DNA of 8,722 nucleotides from positions 1-8,722 of the forward strand of contig CAKUJA010000088.1 of NCBI GenBank assembly GCA_934661135.1, given 5' to 3'. Positions 1-5,424 of this stretch are shown here, one piece after another (the first letter of the stretch is position 1; every line of letters starts with the position of its first letter). The notes below the pieces were generated by a model. The model saw only the letters and a list, made by a program, of their open reading frames with translations. It was not told the origin of the DNA and did no database searches. Both the position numbers and the translations under genes were made by a program. This DNA comes from an uncultured Oscillospiraceae bacterium (GTDB taxonomy: Bacteria > Bacillota > Clostridia > Oscillospirales > Oscillospiraceae).

Positions 1-399
1 GCCGAGCTGGATGCGATTTTCAAGAAGCTCTATGAGGACAGTGTGCTGGGCCGAATTACAGCAGAACAGTTCCAGATGCTCGCCACCAGTTACACGGACG
101 AGCAGGCAAAGCTGACAAAAGCGCTCCCACAGCAAGAAGCAGAGATCCAGCGGCTGAAAGAAACGGTAAGCAATACAGCAGCCTTCCTCGATAAAGCGAA
201 GCGGTACACGGACATTCAAGAGCTGACACCGGAACTGCTGCGGCTCTTCATCCAGAAAATTGTGGTGCATGAAAAGGAAGTAAAATGGTCCAAACACGCA
301 CCACAGACTGTGGAAATTCACTACGCCGACATTGGCTGCATGGAGAACAGACAAACAGCAAAACCGGAACAGCACAAAGATATCCCAATGGTATCCTGA
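1..399 (+). CDS. Large serine recombinase, C-terminal fragment (DUF4368 type); 5' end outside window
   Basis: The reading frame is open from base 1 and ends at TGA 397-399, giving the last 132 residues of a longer protein. The segment has a charged, coiled-coil-like helix (roughly residues 20-60 of the fragment, rich in Q, E, K and L). It is followed by the block LTPELLRLFIQKIVVHEKE and a short strand with VEIHYADIG, which is how the DUF4368 tail of large serine recombinases of Tn4451/TnpX-like elements and clostridial conjugative elements ends. The catalytic serine domain and the zinc-ribbon DNA-binding domain would lie upstream of the window. Such enzymes excise and integrate mobile elements at short-core att sites, and the gene is commonly the last one in the element. 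G+C here is about 51% by hand count over 1-360, lower than in the genes to the right, which fits acquired DNA. The family call is from sequence recognition; whether the full gene is intact cannot be seen. Confidence 0.88.
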   Translation, partial: AELDAIFKKLYEDSVLGRITAEQFQMLATSYTDEQAKLTKALPQQEAEIQRLKETVSNTAAFLDKAKRYTDIQELTPELLRLFIQKIVVHEKEVKWSKHAPQTVEIHYADIGCMENRQTAKPEQHKDIPMVS

Positions 400-425
400 A
401 CCATTCCCAGCTATACGCCAATTAT

Positions 426-457
426 AAAACCCGACTGGTGCATAAACACCAGCCGGG
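426..457 (-). terminator. Hairpin plus T-run, probable terminator of the LTA-synthase-like gene
   Basis: The arms CTGGTG (435-440) and CACCAG (447-452) enclose a 6-nt loop. They are extended by CCCG (430-433) and CGGG (454-457) across a single mismatch. Read on the minus strand, the stem is followed by TTTTATAATT. It lies about 65 nt beyond the stop codon of the minus-strand gene ending at 523. A second hairpin lies between them, so the assignment to that gene is an inference. Confidence 0.6.
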
Positions 458-463
458 GATCCC

Positions 464-516
464 CCGCCAACGTTGTTACCCCTGTCAGGGGACAGCAACG
501 CCGGCGGCCGGTTTTT
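464..516 (+). terminator. Imperfect long hairpin plus T5, terminator-like on the plus strand
   Basis: The inner stem is CCCCT (479-483) with AGGGG (487-491). The middle stem is CGTTGTT (471-477) with AGCAACG (494-500), including one G-T wobble. The outer stem is CCGCC (464-468) with GGCGG (503-507). TTTTT follows at 512-516. It could end transcription leaving the recombinase gene before it runs into the converging gene whose stop is at 523. The imperfect middle section lowers certainty. Confidence 0.5.
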
Positions 517-522
517 GTGCGG

Positions 523-2379
523 TCAATTAGTGTGCAGAGGCTCCTCCTTGAGCCGGTAGTATTTCCAGTCGGCCAGTGTGGTCAGCACAGACTGCTGGGC
601 GTCGGTCAGGGAGAGAATTTCGTTGCCATCGGTGTCGAGATAGCAATCGTGGGAGATGACCGGGAGCGTGCGGCGGAGCGATTCGAGCGTGTCGAAATAG
701 GGGTCAAGGCCGGTCAGACCGGTCAGTTCATAGACTGCCGCGCCGAGATAGTTGCTGCTGACAATGTCCGGCAGGTCGAGCGCGTCAAAATTGCAGTACG
801 GCGCGTAGGCTTCGTTTGCCCAGAGCAGATAGGGCGTCTCGTAGGTAGCAATGACGTCCTCCGTGGCGCCGGTCAGACCGGTGGCGAGACCGAGCTCGCG
901 GTAGACCGCGTAGTCCTGCCCGAGCGTCGGGCGGTGATCGCCGTAGAACACAAGGAGCGTCGGCTCATCACGGGAGTCGAGATAGGCGCAAAGCTCGGTG
1001 AGCATGGCCGTGGAATCGCGGACACCCTCGAGGTAGACCGAGAGCGTCTCCATGGAGGTGTCGGAAATTGTGACGGCAAGCGGCGGTTTTTCTGGCTTGA
1101 AGCCGTATTTTGTGTAGGGATAGGCCTGATGGTTCTGAATTGTGACCGTGTAGGCAAAGAGGGGATCGGTTGTGCTCAGGCGCGTGTCGAGGTCGGCGGT
1201 CAGGTGCGCGAGGAAGGCCGCGTCGGAGATCATGGTGCCTTTTTTGTCGGCGTCGGTGTAGTCGTCGTTGAACTTGCGCTCGTCGACGCCGAGGTCGCGA
1301 TAGACATTGTCACGGTTATAGAACCAACTGTAACCGGGGTGCATGAAATAGGTGTGATAGCCGGCACGTTTGTAGACCTGCGGCAGGGCGTTGACCGCTT
1401 TGCGGATGACGCGGAACGAGGACGTGTTGCCGGGGGAGACCATGTTGGTCTGGATACCGGTGAGGACGTCAAATTCAGTGTTGGCTGTGCCGGCGCCGAA
1501 GTTGCTGACGACGATATGGCCGGATTTGGCGCGGCCGGAGGCGGCCAGCACATGGAAGCCGTGCGTTGGGTTTTCCTCCTCAGAGTAGAGAAAAACATCT
1601 TCATCGGACAGATCGGTGTACGCTTCGCACATGACGAAGATGACGTTCGGGCGGACGGCCGGTTCGACGTAGACTGCGCCGTCGGACGCGGCGAGCGCCT
1701 TCATGCCGGCGCTGCTGTAATCCGCAGGTTTTTCGACCGAATAAAGGTTGTAATTATGTAGAAAACAATAGGGGAAGCCACAGAGCCGGAACACCTCGGC
1801 GACGTTGGTTTTGCTCATTTCATTGCCGCGCTTATTGTAAAGGCCGGTTTTCTGATAGACATTCGGGACAGACCAGCAGAAGCCGCCGAGCAGCACGAGC
1901 GCCAGAGCGACGCGGACATACCACCGCGGGCGCGGCGCACGGAGAAAGTGCGCGAGGACAAAGCAGGCGGCGCTGCCGAGCAGAATGGCGATGAGAATTC
2001 CCCAGTGGAGATTGAGCGTATATTCGCTGGCGGCGTTCATGGCTTCGCGGAGAAGCTGGAAATCATCGGGGACAAAGGGATCGTTGCGGCAATCGGTTTT
2101 GACGAGATTGACATAGGACATCAGATTGACAATCAGGCTGCCGAGACCGGCGGCAGAGAAGGGATTGCCGGTCGCGCACCAGCAGAGCAGCAGGACAACG
2201 CAGACCGGGAAGCCGTTGAGCAGAAAGAGCAGCTTGTCTGACCAGAACATGGCAAGCGTTTCAGAGAGAGAACCTGGCTGAATGGCAACAACCGAGAGTG
2301 AGCAGAGGATACACGCGGCGGCCAGAACCAAAACGGCGCCCCAAGCGTGCAGCTTCGGACGCGATTTCGTGGATTTCAT
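523..2379 (-). CDS. LTA-synthase-family protein (membrane sulfatase-fold phosphoglycerol transferase)
   Basis: This is a 618-residue membrane protein. Five hydrophobic helices are seen at about 13-33, 49-69, 75-93, 127-146 and 153-171, followed by an extracellular sulfatase-fold domain from about 243. The motifs match LtaS-type enzymes: PNVIFVMCEAY with E252, NFGAGTANTEFDVLTG with the probable catalytic T298, YNRD with R356, IQNHQAY with H417, and FYGDHRP with D481 and H482. These correspond to the Mn-binding and nucleophile residues known in Staphylococcus LtaS. The family transfers glycerol phosphate from phosphatidylglycerol, either to build lipoteichoic acid or to modify other envelope glycans; which of these applies cannot be told from sequence. 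The start at 2379 is chosen because AAAAGGAGG precedes it by a few bases. The frame stays open upstream to 2481, but an ATG there has no binding site and overlaps the preceding terminator. rpe lies upstream on the same strand, 174 nt away. Confidence 0.88.
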   Translation of the reverse strand: MKSTKSRPKLHAWGAVLVLAAACILCSLSVVAIQPGSLSETLAMFWSDKLLFLLNGFPVCVVLLLCWCATGNPFSAAGLGSLIVNLMSYVNLVKTDCRNDPFVPDDFQLLREAMNAASEYTLNLHWGILIAILLGSAACFVLAHFLRAPRPRWYVRVALALVLLGGFCWSVPNVYQKTGLYNKRGNEMSKTNVAEVFRLCGFPYCFLHNYNLYSVEKPADYSSAGMKALAASDGAVYVEPAVRPNVIFVMCEAYTDLSDEDVFLYSEEENPTHGFHVLAASGRAKSGHIVVSNFGAGTANTEFDVLTGIQTNMVSPGNTSSFRVIRKAVNALPQVYKRAGYHTYFMHPGYSWFYNRDNVYRDLGVDERKFNDDYTDADKKGTMISDAAFLAHLTADLDTRLSTTDPLFAYTVTIQNHQAYPYTKYGFKPEKPPLAVTISDTSMETLSVYLEGVRDSTAMLTELCAYLDSRDEPTLLVFYGDHRPTLGQDYAVYRELGLATGLTGATEDVIATYETPYLLWANEAYAPYCNFDALDLPDIVSSNYLGAAVYELTGLTGLDPYFDTLESLRRTLPVISHDCYLDTDGNEILSLTDAQQSVLTTLADWKYYRLKEEPLHTN

Positions 2380-2385
2380 GGAATT

Positions 2386-2393
2386 CCTCCTTT
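2386..2393 (-). promoter_or_regulatory. Ribosome binding site fixing the start of the LTA-synthase-like gene
   Basis: On the minus strand AAAAGGAGG is followed by AATTCC and ATG. This near-perfect Shine-Dalgarno site favours the start at 2379 over an in-frame ATG at 2481, which has none. Confidence 0.85.
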
Positions 2394-2405
2394 TGCACCA
2401 GTGCG

Positions 2406-2478
2406 TATCTGAAAACTGCCAACGCACCCGGACGACGGGCTTTTTCACGCTGCCGGTCACATCGCCAGTTTTCGGATA
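2406..2478 (-). repeat. Near-perfect 13-nt inverted repeat upstream of the LTA-synthase-like gene
   Basis: TATCTGAAAACTG (2406-2418) is matched by CAGTTTTCGGATA (2466-2478). Twelve of 13 pairs are Watson-Crick, and the remaining one can wobble in one of the transcripts. The arms are separated by 47 nt and lie between the rpe terminator and the ribosome binding site. This could be a long-range hairpin in the 5' leader or a two-site operator. No clear sigma-A promoter for the downstream gene was seen here. Confidence 0.45.
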
Positions 2479-2487
2479 CACCCCGGG

Positions 2488-2519
2488 AAAATGGCATCCC
2501 CGCGCTGCGGCGGGGATGC
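2488..2519 (-). terminator. Factor-independent terminator of rpe
   Basis: Perfect 10-bp arms GCATCCCCGC (2494-2503) and GCGGGGATGC (2510-2519) enclose a 6-nt loop. On the minus strand the stem is followed by CATTTTCCC. It lies 35 nt after the rpe stop codon. The T-run is short (four), so some read-through into the next gene on that strand is possible. Confidence 0.7.
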
Positions 2520-2553
2520 GGTGTGGCTGGGGAGACGGGACGTCCTGCCGCAG

Positions 2554-3201
2554 CTATTTGACGCTGCGGACGAAGGCGGCCTTGTCGGTCGCTTTGAAGT
2601 AGGCGGAGCCGGCGACAAGGACATTGGCACCGTGCGCAGTGCAGAGCTTGGCGGTCTCGGTGGTGACACCGCCGTCGACCTCTAGCTCACAGCCGGGGCG
2701 ACGCGCGTCGATATAGTCGCGAACCTGTTGCAGCTTGGGCATGAGTCCGGTCATGAACGACTGACCGCCGAAGCCGGGTTCGACTGTCATCACGAGGACA
2801 AGATCGCAGAGATCGAGGAAGGGGAGAACCGCTTCGGCCGGGGTCTTTGGCCGGATTGCAACAGCCGGCTTGACGCCGCGCGCCTGAATAAGCTCGAGCG
2901 CATGGCGGGTATTGGCTTCAGTGTCGGCTTCGACGTGGAGGGTGAGAATGTCGGCGCCGGCGTCGCAGAACTCCTCGACGTAGCGAATCGGGCGGTCGAT
3001 CATCAGATGGACATCGAGCGGAAGCTCGCTAACCTTACGGATGGCACGGACAACCGGCTGACCCAACGTAATGTTTGGAACAAATGTGCCGTCCATAACG
3101 TCTACATGGACATAGTCGGCACCGGCGGGCGCAAGCGCGCGGATGTCGCGTTCAAGGTTGGCAAAATCAGCGGAAAGGATGGAAGGGGATACTTTCGTCA
3201 T
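2554..3201 (-). CDS. rpe: Ribulose-phosphate 3-epimerase
   Basis: This 215-residue TIM-barrel enzyme interconverts D-ribulose 5-phosphate and D-xylulose 5-phosphate in the cytoplasmic pentose phosphate pathway. Family hallmarks are all present: SPSILSADF near the N-terminus (S7), HVDVMDG with metal ligand H32 and catalytic D34, DVHLMI with metal ligand H65, VEPGFGGQSF (140-149) for phosphate binding, and EVDGG with catalytic D176. AGSAYF (197-202) near the C-terminus completes the phosphate site. The length is normal for the family. The start at 3201 follows GCAGGAGGC with good spacing. A perfect-consensus promoter at 3381-3409 on the same strand drives it through a leader of about 170 nt. 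The gene ends in its own terminator, so it is mainly a single-gene unit upstream of the LTA-synthase-like gene. Confidence 0.97.
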   Translation of the reverse strand: MTKVSPSILSADFANLERDIRALAPAGADYVHVDVMDGTFVPNITLGQPVVRAIRKVSELPLDVHLMIDRPIRYVEEFCDAGADILTLHVEADTEANTRHALELIQARGVKPAVAIRPKTPAEAVLPFLDLCDLVLVMTVEPGFGGQSFMTGLMPKLQQVRDYIDARRPGCELEVDGGVTTETAKLCTAHGANVLVAGSAYFKATDKAAFVRSVK

Positions 3202-3374
3202 AACGGTGCCTCCTGCACGAAAAAAGTCAAACGCTGCACCACACGGGGCGGCGGCGCATATGGATGAATGTACGGCGATGCGATCCGGATGAAGCTCTCT
3301 GCCCGCGCGGCCGGAACCCGCCGTTGAAGCCGGGACTGCTTCGGCAGTCCCGGCAGGGAAACCGTTGTTATTAT
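3202..3374 (-). promoter_or_regulatory. Long rpe 5' leader with perfect 11-bp hairpin
   Basis: If transcription starts about 7 nt past the -10 element, the rpe leader is about 170 nt. It contains arms GCCGGGACTGC (3329-3339) and GCAGTCCCGGC (3344-3354) around a 4-nt loop, beginning about 20 nt from the 5' end. The loop reads CGAA in the rpe transcript and UUCG on the other strand. No T-run follows on either strand, so it is not a normal terminator. Next to the start codon, GTGC-AGGAG-GCAC could place the Shine-Dalgarno sequence in a small loop. No known riboswitch class was recognised. Confidence 0.45.
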
Positions 3375-3380
3375 GCTGCT

Positions 3381-3409
3381 ATTATATCGATTTGAAGCGG
3401 GGGTGTCAA
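3381..3409 (-). promoter_or_regulatory. Consensus sigma-A promoter for rpe
   Basis: Read on the minus strand, the -35 TTGACA (3404-3409), a 17-nt spacer and the -10 TATAAT (3381-3386) match the housekeeping consensus at all twelve positions. No other site in the window matches fully. Confidence 0.92.
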
Positions 3410-3418
3410 CGCGCAATA

Positions 3419-3447
3419 TTGACTTTCAACGTGGTGTGCGATACTAT
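3419..3447 (+). promoter_or_regulatory. Sigma-A promoter for the xpaC-telA-TPM-DUF3786 operon
   Basis: The -35 is TTGACT (3419-3424), with a 17-nt spacer and a -10 of TACTAT (3442-3447), so the -35 is strong and the -10 moderate. It predicts a leader of about 85 nt before the ATG at 3539. Its -35 is only 9 nt from the -35 of the divergent rpe promoter. Confidence 0.75.
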
Positions 3448-3538
3448 AAAACGTAAGAATGTGTCGCGCGGATGCGCGCTGTCAACTGGCGCAGATCAGA
3501 TAGAAAATCAATGGACAAGCGTCCGGGAAAGGGAATCT

Positions 3539-4258
3539 ATGAAACAAACGAAAAAGAAATCGACAATTCCGATCTATGCGGTCGGTTTGGTATGGATCTC
3601 CTACGCAATTGAGGGAAAGCTGTCGAGCCTTGGCGGTGTAGTGGGGTGCGCGGCGCTCTCGCTGGTAACGTATTTTGTGCTGAAGCTGTTTTTCCCGGAC
3701 AAGATGGTAAAGACGGAAGAAAACCCGGAGGAAGCGGCTCAGAAGCCGAAAAAAGCCGAAGCTGCTGCGGCAAAAAAAGAACAGGAACCGGCGCAGACCG
3801 TCCAGAGCAGCGGAAACGCGGAGCTTGACGCGGTATTGCAGCAGGGACAGGCGGCGGTGCGCCGGATTGGTGAGCTGAATGACGAGATCCCGGATTTCAA
3901 GCTCTCGGCGCAGCTCAAGCAGCTTGAAATTCTGACGCAGAAGATCTTCGATTATGTGAAGCAGCACCCGGAGAACCTGAAGCAGATCCGGCAGTTTTTG
4001 AACTACTATCTGCCGACGACGATCAAGCTGCTGGAGCAGTATGTCGTGCTGCAGAACCAGGGTGTGCGCACCGGGAACATCGACGAGGGAATGCGCAAGA
4101 TCGAGGAGATGCTGGAAAAGGTGATTGCCGCGTTCCAGCAGCAGCTTGACAGCCTGTTTGAAAACGATGTGGTGGATATTACCGCGGAAATCCGCGTGAT
4201 GGAGAAGATGATGGCCAGCGAAGGACTGACCGGCGGAAACGATTTTGAGAAGGAGTAA
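3539..4258 (+). CDS. xpaC: XpaC-family membrane protein (5-bromo-4-chloroindolyl phosphate hydrolysis family)
   Basis: This is a 239-residue protein. A basic N-terminus (MKQTKKK) is followed by two hydrophobic segments at about 10-25 and 31-52. Then comes a charged Ala/Lys/Glu-rich linker (56-90) and a helical domain that includes RQFLNYYLPTTIKLLEQY (151-168) and VVDITAEIRVMEKMM (211-225), which recall the XpaC family. The basic N-terminus predicts that both termini are cytoplasmic. The family name comes from a phosphatase-substrate phenotype in Bacillus; the true biochemical role is unknown and no phosphatase motif is visible. xpaC genes are often next to telA homologues, as in the Bacillus xpaC-yaaN pair, and telA follows here after 5 nt. 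The start at 3539 is preceded by AAAGGGA. The frame is open upstream to 3365, but that region contains the two promoters, so the longer form is rejected. Confidence 0.83.
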   Translation: MKQTKKKSTIPIYAVGLVWISYAIEGKLSSLGGVVGCAALSLVTYFVLKLFFPDKMVKTEENPEEAAQKPKKAEAAAAKKEQEPAQTVQSSGNAELDAVLQQGQAAVRRIGELNDEIPDFKLSAQLKQLEILTQKIFDYVKQHPENLKQIRQFLNYYLPTTIKLLEQYVVLQNQGVRTGNIDEGMRKIEEMLEKVIAAFQQQLDSLFENDVVDITAEIRVMEKMMASEGLTGGNDFEKE

Positions 4259-4263
4259 TTACG

Positions 4264-5412
4264 ATGGAAGAACAGAAAATCCCAACTTTGACGCTGACCC
4301 CCGATCTCGACACGGCGCAGCCTGCGGTCAAGGAGCCGGATCTGCTGCAAAAAGCGGAAGCGGCGCCGGAGGCGGGGCCGGAGCTGTCCGCACTTTCGCC
4401 GGAGGAACAGCAGGCTGTGACCGCGTTTGCGGGACAGATTGACCTGACGAATGCCAACCAAGTGCTGCAATACGGCGCGGCGGCGCAGAAGAACATTGCC
4501 GATTTCTCGGAGACGGCGCTGGCGAAGGTCAAGACGCGCGACATGGGCGAGATCGGCGACATGGTGGCAAGCCTGCTCGTGGAGCTGAAAACGCTTGACG
4601 AGCCGGAGAAGAAGGGCATTGCCGGCTGGTTCAGCAAGGCGAGCAAGACGGCTGAGGAGACGAAGGCAAAATACTCCATCGCGGAGAAGAATGTGGACAA
4701 GATCGCGGGCGAGCTGGAAAACCACAAGCTTACGCTGATGAAGGACATCGAGATCATGGATCAGATGTACGACAAGAATCTCGCCTACTTCAAGGAGCTG
4801 ACGATGTATATTCTCGCCGGGCAGCAAAAGCTGGCCGACGCGCGCAGCACGACACTCGTTGCGCTGCGGAAGAAGGCGGAGCAGTCCGGCCTGCCGGAGG
4901 ACGCGCAGGCGGCGAACGACTTTGAGAATCAGTGCATCCGGTTTGAGAAGAAGCTGCATGACCTGGAGCTGACGCGCGTCATCTCCCTTCAGACTGCGCC
5001 GCAGATCCGCATGATCCAGAACAACGACAGCATGATGATGGAGAAGATCCAGACGTCGATCATGAACACGATCCCGCTGTGGAAGAACCAGATGGTGCTG
5101 GCGCTGGGCATCCAGGATTCGCAGCGCGCGATGGAAGCGCAGCGGAAGGTGACGGATATGACGAACCAACTGCTGCAAAAGAATGCGGATATGCTGAAGA
5201 TGGCGACCGTGGAGACTGCGAAGGAATCGGAGCGCGGCATTGTCGACATTGAGACGCTGAAATACACGAACCAGTCGCTCATCTCCACGCTGGACGAGGT
5301 TTTGCAGATTCAGACCGAGGGCGCGAAGAAGCGGCAGGAGGCTGAGACGGAGCTGCGGCGCATTGAGGGCGAGCTGAAGCAGAAATTGCTGGAGACGCGC
5401 GCAAACAGCTAA
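4264..5412 (+). CDS. telA: TelA-family toxic anion resistance protein
   Basis: This is a 382-residue soluble, almost wholly helical protein with a low-complexity Ala/Pro/Glu N-terminal stretch (about 15-45). TelA/KlaA family landmarks are present: MYDKNLAYFKELTMYILAG (168-186), ISLQTAPQIRMIQNND (240-255) and IPLWKNQMVLALGIQ (270-284). The C-terminus (about 285-378) is a long Gln/Glu/Lys coiled coil. The family is linked to tellurite resistance on plasmid RK2 and to tolerance of cell-envelope antimicrobials in Listeria, but its molecular activity is not established. The AAGGAG binding site lies inside the end of xpaC (4250-4255), so the two are tightly coupled. The TPM gene follows after 12 nt. 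The length is normal for the family. A cytoplasmic partner of membrane-bound XpaC is a reasonable inference from the conserved pairing. Confidence 0.92.
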   Translation: MEEQKIPTLTLTPDLDTAQPAVKEPDLLQKAEAAPEAGPELSALSPEEQQAVTAFAGQIDLTNANQVLQYGAAAQKNIADFSETALAKVKTRDMGEIGDMVASLLVELKTLDEPEKKGIAGWFSKASKTAEETKAKYSIAEKNVDKIAGELENHKLTLMKDIEIMDQMYDKNLAYFKELTMYILAGQQKLADARSTTLVALRKKAEQSGLPEDAQAANDFENQCIRFEKKLHDLELTRVISLQTAPQIRMIQNNDSMMMEKIQTSIMNTIPLWKNQMVLALGIQDSQRAMEAQRKVTDMTNQLLQKNADMLKMATVETAKESERGIVDIETLKYTNQSLISTLDEVLQIQTEGAKKRQEAETELRRIEGELKQKLLETRANS

Positions 5413-5424
5413 AAAGGAGAGAGT

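Larger units (their letters stand above)
400..522. other. Probable mobile-element end / attachment region (boundary not resolved)
   Basis: This 123-nt gap separates the element-encoded recombinase from a core-type gene on the other strand. Large serine recombinase genes usually sit next to one end of their element, so the element-chromosome junction most likely falls here. The gap also holds the 10-bp palindrome GGGGATCCCC (455-464) and the two hairpins listed separately. No partner att site is visible in the window, so neither the core dinucleotide nor the exact boundary can be named. Confidence 0.4.
3202..3538. other. Divergent intergenic region (337 nt) between rpe and the xpaC operon
   Basis: There is no gene here. 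From left to right it holds the rpe ribosome binding site (CCTCC on plus, 3209-3213), a six-base run that reads as T6 in the rpe leader (3220-3225), and an 11-bp perfect hairpin (3329-3354). Next come the rpe promoter (3381-3409), the operon promoter (3419-3447), a small GC hairpin in the operon leader (CGCGC 3465-3469 with GCGCG 3474-3478), and the AAAGGGA binding site just before the ATG at 3539. Confidence 0.8.

Noticed and set aside
517..1761. Long open plus-strand frame of 414 codons opposite the LTA-synthase-like gene
   Set aside because: It has no ribosome binding site or family motif and a composition typical of the reverse of a GC-rich gene. The opposite strand carries clear catalytic motifs.
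2427..2446. Short plus-strand hairpin CCCG-GACGA-CGGG followed by CTTTTT, terminator-like
   Set aside because: The stem is only 4-5 bp, there is no plus-strand gene upstream to end, and it sits in the loop of the longer inverted repeat.
3365..3538. Upstream in-frame extension of xpaC by 58 codons
   Set aside because: It overlaps the rpe and operon promoters and has no binding site. The internal ATG at 3539 begins the typical KKK plus membrane-helix N-terminus.
4006..5178. Long open minus-strand frame of 390 codons opposite telA and the end of xpaC
   Set aside because: It is extremely Leu/Arg/His-rich, without domain signal. The plus strand encodes recognisable XpaC and TelA motifs.
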